Assembly (NCBI GenBank): GCA_015654825.1 | Contig: JAATGE010000191.1 | Span: 1-9,739 of the forward strand | DNA from: Rhodospirillales bacterium | GTDB lineage: Bacteria; Pseudomonadota; Alphaproteobacteria; Acetobacterales; Acetobacteraceae | Direction: 5' to 3' | DNA length: 9,739 bases | Shown here: one piece after another, positions 1 to 6,406 of the stretch | Numbering within the stretch: position 1 is the stretch's first letter | Layout: each line of letters starts with the position of its first letter | Translations under genes and position numbers: made by a program | The notes under the pieces: model-generated | What the model was told of the DNA's origin: nothing | Database searches by the model: none | What the model saw: the letters and a program-made list of their open reading frames with translations, nothing else

Positions 1-40
1 AGCCGAACGAAACGAGGCCGCCGATGATAAGGTCGAGCAT
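1..40 (-). CDS. kdpF: KdpF, K+-transporting ATPase small subunit (5' end only, cut by window edge)
   Basis: Only the first 13 codons are present, reading MLDLIIGGLVSFG before the window ends. KdpF is a roughly 29-residue single-span peptide that stabilises the KdpABC high-affinity potassium pump in the inner membrane. This N-terminus, with a short acidic turn followed by a Gly-containing hydrophobic helix, fits the KdpF pattern as I know it. The ATG at 40-38 has an AGGA Shine-Dalgarno at a spacing of 8 bases (around 49-52). A 27-residue membrane peptide gene ends 28 bases upstream, an arrangement seen before kdpF in many kdp operons. The remainder, including Pro-Glu-Arg-Phe near the usual C-terminus, and kdpA lie off the left edge, so the identity rests on few residues. 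Confidence 0.6.
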   Translation of the reverse strand, partial: MLDLIIGGLVSFG

Positions 41-68
41 GTGGTGTATCCTGGTTTGGGGGCGCGGC

Positions 69-152
69 TCAGATGCGGTCGCAGCGCGCCGCGTAGGCGG
101 CCATCAGCAGGATGAAGCCCGTGCCGAGCACGAGTACAATAACGTCGGTCAA
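69..152 (-). CDS. 27-residue single-span membrane peptide preceding kdpF
   Basis: This short gene starts at TTG (152-150) and ends at TGA (71-69). It encodes a peptide beginning (M)TDVIVLVLGTGFILLMA and ending in AAYAARCDRI. Residues 4 to 19 form one hydrophobic helix, followed by a short basic and polar tail with one cysteine. An AGGTG Shine-Dalgarno sits 5 bases before the TTG, and no ATG or GTG lies in frame before the next upstream stop. Small peptides with the same design (a hydrophobic helix, then a Cys/Glu or Asp/Arg-ending tail) are commonly seen just upstream of kdpF and kdpA, usually as unnamed hypothetical proteins. A role as an accessory of the Kdp pump is inferred from position and shape only. 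It is too short for ordinary gene callers and is likely to be missed. Confidence 0.6.
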   Translation of the reverse strand: MTDVIVLVLGTGFILLMAAYAARCDRI

Positions 153-211
153 GAGCGCACCTGTTGTGTTACGGTTGGTGATCCATTGCGGCCCGCAACC
201 GAGGCGAGCGC

Positions 212-223
212 ATTGACGTCAAT
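212..223. promoter_or_regulatory. Perfect 12-base palindrome upstream of the kdp-like genes (candidate operator)
   Basis: The sequence ATTGACGTCAAT equals its own reverse complement. It lies about 60 bases upstream of the TTG start of the pre-kdpF peptide, inside the 216-base gap that follows the flavodoxin-like gene. Perfect symmetry with an A/T-flanked core is typical of a dimeric repressor or activator site. I could not match it to the T-rich KdpE site known from Escherichia coli, and no clear -35/-10 pair is visible next to it. The rest of the gap (153-368) shows no gene and no convincing terminator. Confidence 0.35.
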
Positions 224-368
224 CAAGGTACGCACCTGGGGCGTTACGGGTGCGGCTGATTAGGGGCGAGGGGCGTAAGGCCGCGATCCGGTTCACACCG
301 CCACCGGATAAAGCCGGCATAAAAACGCCCCGCGCCGCTCAAGCGATCGCGTGACCCAAGGAATGTCT

Positions 369-854
369 TCAGAAAATCCCCATGGCCAGGCCCGCGGCCA
401 GCGTGGCGCCGAGCTCCGCGCACTTTTTCAGATCGGCCGCTGCGATCACCTTGGGGGCGAGGATCGCCTCGGGCGTCTGCGCCTTGGTACGCACGATCAG
501 CGCCTCTGCCACCGGCCGCAGCCGCCATCCGGCCGCGATACGGGCGACCTGGCGCGCGGCGTTCGCCCCGTCGCTGCCGGCGCAGATCAGCAGCGCGTAA
601 GGCCGGCCTTCGATCCGCCCCAGCACAGGATAATAGGTACGGTCGAAGAAATCCTTCATGACGCCGGCGATGGCGGCGAGGTTTTCGGGCGCCGCGAAAA
701 TGTAGCCGTCGGCCGCCAGCAGATCGTCCGGGCCCGCTTCGTGGGCGCGCAGAAGGCGCACCTGCGCCTCCGGTTCGGCGGCAGCAGCCGCGGCCGCCGC
801 CATCTGGCCGGTGCCGCCGGTCGCCGTGTGGAAGACGATCAGTAGGGATTTCAT
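369..854 (-). CDS. Small flavodoxin-fold / NADPH-dependent FMN reductase-like protein
   Basis: The 161-residue product is a short flavodoxin-fold protein likely to bind FMN in the cytoplasm. The N-terminus gives a hydrophobic first strand (SLLIVFHT) and then a Thr/Gly phosphate-binding loop, HTATGGTGQM at residues 9-18. Residues 50-60 (GYIFAAPENLA) form the strand and loop that normally contact the isoalloxazine ring. They are followed by a VMKDFFDRTYYP segment typical of the family, a strand ALLICAGSDG around 87-96, and a C-terminal helix. The ATG at 854 is preceded by GGGG and AAGG, the latter touching the start codon, so the ribosome site is unusual. The gene lies alone, after an A/T-rich hairpin and before the kdp-like genes. 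The electron partner and physiological role cannot be told from sequence. A flavodoxin-type electron carrier or a small quinone/FMN reductase are both possible. Confidence 0.75.
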   Translation of the reverse strand: MKSLLIVFHTATGGTGQMAAAAAAAAEPEAQVRLLRAHEAGPDDLLAADGYIFAAPENLAAIAGVMKDFFDRTYYPVLGRIEGRPYALLICAGSDGANAARQVARIAAGWRLRPVAEALIVRTKAQTPEAILAPKVIAAADLKKCAELGATLAAGLAMGIF

Positions 855-886
855 CCTTAAAACCCCAGGCCAAGGCCAAATTTATG

Positions 887-959
887 AAAGTTTTTTGGTT
901 CTTTTTTCAAAAAAAATAAGAAGAAAGGACTTCTTTTTGAAAAAAGAAGCAAAAACTTT
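887..959 (-). terminator. Long A/T-rich hairpin after the glycosyltransferase gene; probable terminator and dispersed repeat
   Basis: Two arms, 887-923 and 930-959, pair over roughly 30 bases with a few mismatches and bulges around a six-base loop. The arms are almost purely A and T with scattered GAAG/CTTC blocks, in strong contrast to the GC-rich surroundings. On the minus strand the hairpin begins two bases after the TAA of the glycosyltransferase gene (964-962), and its T-runs would serve as release tracts. It ends about 30 bases before the flavodoxin-like start, so it probably separates the two transcription units. I recall near-identical AAAGTTTTTTGGTTCTTTTT-type hairpins scattered through Acetobacteraceae genomes. 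That recollection supports the taxonomic guess but was not tested here. Confidence 0.65.
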
Positions 960-961
960 GG

Positions 962-2119
962 TTAATTGTTCCTCGTTCCGACGACCGGGATATCAGGCCT
1001 GATCAGCGCTACCATGCCGGCGATGATCAACAGAAAGGCCGCCGGGTAAATCAGCCCGCCAAACGTCGCGATCCAGGGCCCGTGCTTCATGGCCAGCAGG
1101 GGAACGCCCAACGGCACGGTCAGCAGGGCCGCCGCCAGGTTGCGCGGCTTGCCCCACTGGCCGTCCGCAAAGGCTGGCAGCAGGAACACCAGGTAGTCCG
1201 CCCAAGCCAGGGGGGAGGCCACGATACCGATCGCCAATGCCAGGCCACTGGCCGCCATGGAGGAGGGGCGACGCCGTAAAACCAGCACACACCCCGCGCC
1301 GATCAGCACCACCGACAGGACGGTCCCGACGAGCGGCAGGCCGAGGCGCGCGCCGACACCGTGCAGGGAAGCTTCCGTCGTAAGCATCCAGTGCCGATCG
1401 GCGGCAATTGCGGCAACCCACTCGCTGTAGACTTGCGTTCCGTAGAGTGCCGCGGGCAACAGCGACAGGCCCGCGGCGATCAGGAGCGCAATGACGGCGG
1501 GCCGGCGCTCGCCCGCGAGCAGCAGGAAGGCCGGCCATAAGGCAAAATTTGGTTTCGCCGCCACCAGAAGGCCGATCATGAGGCCGGCGGCCAGCGGGCG
1601 GCCGTCGCGTAGCCACACCCAGCCCAGTACGCCGATCAGATAAAACACCCCGTAGTCCTGGCCAAGCTGGATACCGTCATAAACCTGAGGCGTCAGCAAC
1701 ATCCAGAATGCCTGCCAGGGGCGAACGATGGTTCGGGCGGTCGCCAGCAGGATGCCCGTTGCCAGGATGAAAAGGAAAGCTTGCGACACGATCCACGCCC
1801 GGGCCGCTTCCGCCGGGTTGATCCGCGACAACAGGGCAAACAGCGGCAGCAGAGCGGGCGGGCTGAGGTTTATGTCGAACACGCCGGGCGCGATGGTCTC
1901 CGGCGACAGCGCATAGGGCACGAATGGGTTCAGGCCGTGGCTCACGGCCCAGCCCGAGGCCCAAAACGAACCGAACACGCGCAGCCTGGGTGGGATATCG
2001 GGACCAAGGCCGACGCTGCCTTTGAAAATGGCCGCCGCGAGGATGATGCAGGACGCCAGACCAAACCACACCCAGGGTGCAGGCTCTCGGTGCGAAGGCG
2101 GCGCCGGGCGGTCTTGCAT
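962..2119 (-). CDS. Polytopic membrane glycosyltransferase, GT87 / DUF2029 type
   Basis: The 385-residue product is a polytopic inner-membrane protein of the GT-C type. This class uses polyprenyl-phosphate sugars and transfers them on the periplasmic side. About ten hydrophobic segments can be seen from residue 16 to 373. Family-like motifs are GLNPFVPYA at 62-70 in the first periplasmic loop, LSPPALLPLF at 85-94, GQDYGVFYLI at 153-162, KPNFALWP at 189-196, and SPLAWADYLVFLLP at 302-315. The chosen ATG at 2119 has AGGA only two bases upstream. No better in-frame start is visible, and the first membrane segment begins at residue 16, as expected. It is flanked by two hairpins, one after tadD and one after its own stop, so it is probably a single-gene unit. 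The acceptor (glycan, lipid or protein) is unknown. Confidence 0.8.
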   Translation of the reverse strand: MQDRPAPPSHREPAPWVWFGLASCIILAAAIFKGSVGLGPDIPPRLRVFGSFWASGWAVSHGLNPFVPYALSPETIAPGVFDINLSPPALLPLFALLSRINPAEAARAWIVSQAFLFILATGILLATARTIVRPWQAFWMLLTPQVYDGIQLGQDYGVFYLIGVLGWVWLRDGRPLAAGLMIGLLVAAKPNFALWPAFLLLAGERRPAVIALLIAAGLSLLPAALYGTQVYSEWVAAIAADRHWMLTTEASLHGVGARLGLPLVGTVLSVVLIGAGCVLVLRRRPSSMAASGLALAIGIVASPLAWADYLVFLLPAFADGQWGKPRNLAAALLTVPLGVPLLAMKHGPWIATFGGLIYPAAFLLIIAGMVALIRPDIPVVGTRNN

Positions 2120-2196
2120 CGTCCTGTGCGGCCATCGTTCTGATGGTTTGCCGATACGCGGCCCACCGTGACCGCATCAACAAAAGTTAAGGTCAG

Positions 2197-2223
2197 AAAG
2201 GCCAGGGCTCTGCCCTGGCCTTT
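2197..2223 (-). terminator. GC-rich palindromic hairpin after the tad operon
   Basis: The arms 2197-2208 (AAAGGCCAGGGC) and 2212-2223 (GCCCTGGCCTTT) are perfectly complementary around a TCT loop. GTC/GAC flanks extend the stem after a two-base bulge. The hairpin lies 36 bases beyond the tadD stop and is followed on the minus strand by a moderately T-rich stretch, fitting an intrinsic terminator for the pilus operon. The T tract is broken by C and A residues, so termination may be partial. The CCAGGGC-TCT-GCCCTGG core resembles palindromes I recall as dispersed in acetobacterial intergenic DNA. Confidence 0.6.
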
Positions 2224-2258
2224 GACAGGTAAAAATTTAAGGCCGTTGGTATTACTTC

Positions 2259-3056
2259 CTACTTCTTCGTGGCCTCCGGCGGCAGCAGCCCGGCCATCGC
2301 CACCACGGAGGCCTTCGCTTCGTCCGCGGACAGATCGGCTTGCAGCGTAGCCTCGGCCTGGTCCGGGTGCCCGGCCATGACCTGCGCCACCGCGAAATCC
2401 GCGCGCACGCGGGGCGTCACCGTGCCGGCCTGGGTCGCGTCGGCCAGCATTCCCTCCGCCTTTTGCGCTTCGCCCGCCAGCGCCATGGACAGCGCCAGGT
2501 TGACCCGCGCCGCCGTCAGGTCCGGGTTAAGCGCCAGCGCCGCATTGTATTCGGCCTGGGCCTCCTTGTGGCGTTCCTGCAGATCGAGTGCCACGCCCAG
2601 ATCGGTCAGCGCAGCCGTGTTCTTCGGATCGGAGGCCACCGCCGCGCGGAAATCGGATTCCGCGCCCTTCAAATCGTCGCGCAGCTTCATCTTGCCCACG
2701 CCAAGGCGCGCCGGCAGGAATCCCGGTTGTGCCGCCAACGCCTGGCGGTAGGATTTCGCCGCGTCGAGGCGGTTGTTGAGTGCGACCTGAGCGTCGCCGG
2801 CCGCCACCAGCGCGGCGGCATTATGCGGCTCCGCCACCAGAACCCCGTTGGCGATACCGAGCGCGGTTTGCGCCTCGCCATCGGCCAGTGCGCTTCGGGC
2901 CGCCTTCAGGCTCGGCCGATTCGCCTCGCTATAGGTCGCCGCCTGGCGGGCCGTATCGAGGTGCATCATGCCGCATCCCGACAGCGCGAAAACCCCGGCC
3001 AGCGGTAGCAGACAGCGCAGGGCCTTTGCCTTGCGCGCATTGTTTTGGCTGTGCAT
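2259..3056 (-). CDS. tadD: TadD, TPR-repeat lipoprotein of the Tad pilus machine
   Basis: This 265-residue lipoprotein is the TadD component, a TPR protein thought to act like a pilotin that helps the CpaC/RcpA secretin assemble at the outer membrane. A basic N-terminus is followed by a hydrophobic stretch and a lipobox, LSGC, with the lipidated Cys at residue 28. Glycine follows the Cys, compatible with outer-membrane sorting. Residues about 55-210 hold tandem TPR-like helices, clearest at 79-111, 112-144 and 145-178, each ending in a small residue or Asn-Pro, Asp-Pro or Gln-Pro turn. The ATG at 3056 has a strong AGGGGGG site that overlaps the tadC stop codon (3067-3065), so the two genes are closely coupled. 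A longer open frame continues upstream through tadC, but it is a shadow. This is the last recognisable tad gene here, and no tadE, tadF or tadG follows. Confidence 0.85.
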   Translation of the reverse strand: MHSQNNARKAKALRCLLPLAGVFALSGCGMMHLDTARQAATYSEANRPSLKAARSALADGEAQTALGIANGVLVAEPHNAAALVAAGDAQVALNNRLDAAKSYRQALAAQPGFLPARLGVGKMKLRDDLKGAESDFRAAVASDPKNTAALTDLGVALDLQERHKEAQAEYNAALALNPDLTAARVNLALSMALAGEAQKAEGMLADATQAGTVTPRVRADFAVAQVMAGHPDQAEATLQADLSADEAKASVVAMAGLLPPEATKK

Positions 3057-3064
3057 TTGCCCCC

Positions 3065-4018
3065 CTAGTGCATGTTCTTGAACATACCACTGATGCGCAC
3101 GCCGGCCGGCCCGCCCACGACGATGAACACGCACGGCAAAATGAACAGAATCATCGGCAGTGTCAGCATCACCGGCAATTTGGCCGCTTTTTCCTCGAAC
3201 CTCGTCAATGAGTCGGTGCGCATCTCGCTCGCCAGCACGCGCAGCGCATGGGTCAGCGGCGTGCCGAACTGCATCGTCTGGATCAAGGTCGCCGCGAACC
3301 GCTTCATCGTATCGAGTCCGGTTCGTTCGCCCAGCGCCAGCAGCGCGCTGCGTCGGTCCGCGCCAATGCGAAGTTCGCTTGCGCAAACCGCGAGCTCCTC
3401 GCTGACCGCCTTGTTGGCGGAAGCGAATTCGATCGCCACCCGCTCGATCGCGTTTTCCAGCGCCAAGCCCGCCTGGGCGCAGATCACCAGCATGTCCAGC
3501 GCATCCGGCAACCCGCGCTCCACCTTCTTGAGGTGCGCGGCGCGCATCTGCTTCAGCACGAAGTCCGGCCCGAGCAGTCCGATCGCGAATGCAACCATGA
3601 TGGTCGCGTAGAACGTCATCGGCGCCATCTTGCCGCCGCTCAGGGACGCGTATGCCAGGATTGGCAACAGCGTCATGCCGAGCACTTTGCAGCCGATGAA
3701 CAGCCCGAGGCCGCGGCTGCCGCGCCAGCCGGCCTGTGACAAAGTCGCCTCGAATTCGGTTCGCGTCGCGGCCGGCAACAGGCCGCTGCGGGCCAGCGCC
3801 GAACCCAGCTTGGCCACCGCATCCACCGCCGCGGTACGGCCATCCGCCATCTGCTGCGGCCCGTCGATAACCGCCGGCAGGCCGGGATTGGAGACCCGTG
3901 CGAGGCGTGTGCGCACCTTGTCCTGCTGATCGAGGGCGCGCATCAGCAGCAGCGAACCGCCGACGAACAGCGCGGCCAATGCGGCCAATAACGCCGGCGA
4001 AAACGGCAGTGAACTCAT
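3065..4018 (-). CDS. tadC: TadC, inner-membrane platform protein (T2SSF/GspF family)
   Basis: The 317-residue product is one half of the inner-membrane platform on which the CpaF motor acts. A hydrophobic segment near residues 8-26 is followed by a cytoplasmic stretch, two membrane segments around 106-127 and 132-150, the T2SSF helical domain, and a last hydrophobic pair around 281-304. Family motifs are GLPDALDMLVICAQAGLALE beginning at 169 and FEEKAAKLPVMLTLPMILF within 274-292, the signature C-terminal stretch of TadC. It starts at ATG 4018, ten bases after the tadB stop. No strong Shine-Dalgarno is visible there, so translation is probably coupled to tadB. Length and motif order are those of a full-length family member. 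Confidence 0.9.
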   Translation of the reverse strand: MSSLPFSPALLAALAALFVGGSLLLMRALDQQDKVRTRLARVSNPGLPAVIDGPQQMADGRTAAVDAVAKLGSALARSGLLPAATRTEFEATLSQAGWRGSRGLGLFIGCKVLGMTLLPILAYASLSGGKMAPMTFYATIMVAFAIGLLGPDFVLKQMRAAHLKKVERGLPDALDMLVICAQAGLALENAIERVAIEFASANKAVSEELAVCASELRIGADRRSALLALGERTGLDTMKRFAATLIQTMQFGTPLTHALRVLASEMRTDSLTRFEEKAAKLPVMLTLPMILFILPCVFIVVGGPAGVRISGMFKNMH

Positions 4019-4028
4019 GCGACGGCAC

Positions 4029-4991
4029 TCATGACAGGCTCCGCTTAATGATCTGCTGCATCACATAAAGGCCGGTGATCAACATACCGATCGCCAATCC
4101 AAGCAGCTTCTGGCCGGTCTTGTCGGTAAACAGCAGCCCGACATAATCGGGATTGATGACATAAAGCATGGCGCCGACGACAATCGGCAGCACCGCCAGG
4201 ACATAGATGCTGGTGCGCGCTTCGGACGCCAGCGCGTGACCGCGCTTGCGGGCATTTTCGCGCTTGCGAATGGTGTCTGCCAGCGTTTCCAGTGTCTCGG
4301 TCAGACCGCCACCGGTCTGGCTTTGCAACGCCAGCGCGGTCGCGAAAAACCGGTATTCCGGCAAGTCGTTGCGTTCGGCCATTTCGAGCAGCGCGTTTTC
4401 CAGATCGAGCCCGATCTGCACCTGGTCGGCCGCCTTGCCGAATTCCTCACGTGTCGGCGACTGCGCCTCGCGCGCGACGACGCGGACCGATTCCGTGACC
4501 GGCACGCCGACGCGCACCGAACGCGACACCATCGCCAGCGCATCCGGGAATTGCGACAGCAGCGTGCGCGACACTTTCTCGGCCGAATAGCCAAGGAACG
4601 TGCGCGTCAGCAGCAGGTCGAAAAACGGCAGCGTCAACCAGCCGACATCGCCGATCACGCGCGTCGCCAGCAGTGCCGCAACCGCGGACGGGCCCAGCAT
4701 GCACAGCACGATCCCACCGAGCGACATCGGATATTGCTCGCGCCGCTCTTCCTTCCAGTTGAACAGGCGGTGCAGCGGGCTCGCCTTGACGCCGCGCTGG
4801 CGATTGCGCACGGCGACCACGAGCGCCGGGCCACCGGTGCTCTTCGGCTTCAGGTACGGCCCGACCGTTTCCTCGCGCCGTTGCGCCCAGGCCTGGTTGC
4901 GCTTCTGCTCGGCCAGCAGCAGCATCCCCGTGGCGCCCAGACCAATCAGGCAAACCAGGCCGCCGCCCAGAATCAGGCCAGCATTCTGCAT
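4029..4991 (-). CDS. tadB: TadB, inner-membrane platform protein (T2SSF/GspF family)
   Basis: The 320-residue product pairs with TadC in the inner membrane to form the platform that couples ATP hydrolysis by CpaF to pilin extraction. It has an N-terminal membrane segment (residues 4-26), a basic cytoplasmic linker, hydrophobic segments around 91-126, the T2SSF helical bundle, and two C-terminal membrane segments around 261-279 and 295-313. Motifs include QFPDALAMVSRSVRVGVP at 147-164 and LQSQTGGGLTETLETLADTI at 222-241, both typical of TadB. I chose the ATG at 4991 because it overlaps the cpaF stop as TAATG and begins directly with the membrane segment. A start 11 codons earlier would add a polar extension read from within cpaF. 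Confidence 0.9.
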   Translation of the reverse strand: MQNAGLILGGGLVCLIGLGATGMLLLAEQKRNQAWAQRREETVGPYLKPKSTGGPALVVAVRNRQRGVKASPLHRLFNWKEERREQYPMSLGGIVLCMLGPSAVAALLATRVIGDVGWLTLPFFDLLLTRTFLGYSAEKVSRTLLSQFPDALAMVSRSVRVGVPVTESVRVVAREAQSPTREEFGKAADQVQIGLDLENALLEMAERNDLPEYRFFATALALQSQTGGGLTETLETLADTIRKRENARKRGHALASEARTSIYVLAVLPIVVGAMLYVINPDYVGLLFTDKTGQKLLGLAIGMLITGLYVMQQIIKRSLS

Positions 4992-6406
4992 TACCAGTTG
5001 GCTTCTTCCATCGCTGCGACCCACGCCCGGTCCATGCCGAAATACACCAGCCGCTCCCAGAAACTCGGGCGCCCGCGACCGATCTTGTAGGCGCCGGAGA
5101 GCCGCCCTTCCGGCGTTTCGCCGGTGAACTCGAACTGAAAGATGTCGTTCAGGATCACGACGTCGCCTTCCAGGCCGACGACGTCGGTTACCTGCGTCAC
5201 CCGTCGGCCGCCGTCGCGATGGCGCTCCACCTGAAGGATCAGGTCCACGGCGCCGACGATCTGCGTTTTGATGGCTTTGCTGGGCAGGCCCATATTGCCC
5301 ATTTGCACCATGTTCTCGATACGCGTCAGCGCGTCGCGCGTGTTGTTGGCGTGGATCGTCGACATCGAGCCGTCATGGCCGGTGTTCATGGCCTGCAACA
5401 TGTCGAACGCCTCGCCGCCGCGCACCTCGCCGATGATGATGCGTTCGGGCCGCATACGCAGCGCGTTGCGCACCAGGTCGCGCTGCGTTACCTCGCCCTT
5501 GCCTTCCAGGCTCGGCGGGCGGGTTTCCATGCGCACCACGTGCGGCTGTTGCAATTGCAATTCCGCCGCGTCCTCGATCGTAATGACGCGCTCGGCCGGA
5601 TCGATCATGCGGCTCAGCGCATTCATCAGCGTGGTTTTACCGGAACCGGTGCCGCCCGAGATGATCACATTGAGGCGCGAGCGGCTGGCGATTTCCAGCA
5701 CGCGCGCGACCTGCGCCGTCATCGAGCCCAATGCCACGAGGCGGGCAAAATCGATTTTCCGGCGGGTGAATTTACGGATCGAGACGTAGGGTCCGTCGAG
5801 TGCCAGCGGTGGAAACACGATATTGACGCGGCTGCCGTCGGCGAGGCGCGCATCCACCATCGGGCTGCTCTCGTCGATGCGGCGTCCGATCGCCGAGGCA
5901 ATGCGCTGGCAGATATTGGCGACGTGCTGCGCGTCGCGGAATTTTACGTTCGACAGCGTAACGCGGCCCTGGCGCTCGATAAACACGCGGTCCGGGCCGT
6001 TCACCATGATGTCGGCGATGCCTTCGTCGTCCAGCAGCGGCTGCAGCGGGCCGAGGCCGAGCATGTCGTTGACCAGCTCGGAGGCGAGTTGGCGCTGTTC
6101 GCGGGCGTTGAGCTGAATGCGCCGCTCGGTGGCGATATCGGCCACCAGCTTTTCGATTTCGGGGCCAAGCCGTTCGGGCGACAGTGCCGCCGCGGCCGCG
6201 GGATCGAGCTGCTGCAGCGCCAGCGAACGCAGTTCGGCAAGACTGTCCGAAGTGGAAGTCGGGATCGGGATCGATACCGGCACGTTGTGCACCGGCATCG
6301 GCAGCGGCGGCGGCGGCGTTGGCGATGTCGAGGCGGCGGCCGGGCGCGCCACCGGCGGCGTATCAATTTCGGTCCGGCGGCGGCCGAACATCGGGCTTGC
6401 GTTCAT
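4991..6406 (-). CDS. cpaF: CpaF / TadA, Tad pilus assembly ATPase
   Basis: This 471-residue cytoplasmic secretion ATPase of the PilT/VirB11 superfamily is the hexameric motor that powers Flp pilus assembly. A flexible Pro-rich N-terminus (about 1-52, with a PPPPLPMP run) leads into the N-terminal domain with LGLGPLQPLLDD (116-127). The core shows Walker A GGTGSGKT (251-258), an Asp box RVITIEDAAEL (273-283), Walker B IIIGEVRG (323-330, catalytic Glu 327) and a His box GHDGSMSTIHAN (343-354). All catalytic residues I look for are intact. The start codon overlaps the cpaE stop (ATGA), with a strong GGGAGG site 8 bases upstream at 6415-6420. The stop overlaps the tadB start. This is a full-length, apparently functional member. 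Confidence 0.95.
   Translation of the reverse strand: MNASPMFGRRRTEIDTPPVARPAAASTSPTPPPPLPMPVHNVPVSIPIPTSTSDSLAELRSLALQQLDPAAAAALSPERLGPEIEKLVADIATERRIQLNAREQRQLASELVNDMLGLGPLQPLLDDEGIADIMVNGPDRVFIERQGRVTLSNVKFRDAQHVANICQRIASAIGRRIDESSPMVDARLADGSRVNIVFPPLALDGPYVSIRKFTRRKIDFARLVALGSMTAQVARVLEIASRSRLNVIISGGTGSGKTTLMNALSRMIDPAERVITIEDAAELQLQQPHVVRMETRPPSLEGKGEVTQRDLVRNALRMRPERIIIGEVRGGEAFDMLQAMNTGHDGSMSTIHANNTRDALTRIENMVQMGNMGLPSKAIKTQIVGAVDLILQVERHRDGGRRVTQVTDVVGLEGDVVILNDIFQFEFTGETPEGRLSGAYKIGRGRPSFWERLVYFGMDRAWVAAMEEANW

Noticed and set aside
244..879. Minus-strand open frame of 211 codons over the flavodoxin-like gene
   Set aside because: It is Arg/Gly-rich with no recognisable fold. The shorter frame shows a clear flavodoxin phosphate loop and ordered strands.
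884..960. A/T-rich segment as a sign of phage or recently acquired DNA
   Set aside because: The composition shift is limited to one self-complementary hairpin at a gene end. The genes on both sides have the normal GC-rich character.
811..1002. Plus-strand open frame across the A/T-rich hairpin, giving a Phe/Lys-rich peptide
   Set aside because: The peptide is simply the translation of the hairpin's T and A runs. No ribosome site or family similarity supports it.
2259..4028. A single 589-codon open frame starting at GTG right after the tadB stop and running into tadD
   Set aside because: Its first 324 codons overlap tadC in another frame and give an Arg/Gly-rich product without motifs. TadC itself has clear family motifs, and tadD has its own strong ribosome site and lipoprotein signal.
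4992..5024. Longer start for tadB, 11 codons upstream
   Set aside because: It would overlap cpaF and add a polar stretch. The TAATG overlap start leads straight into the membrane segment and fits the operon's pattern.
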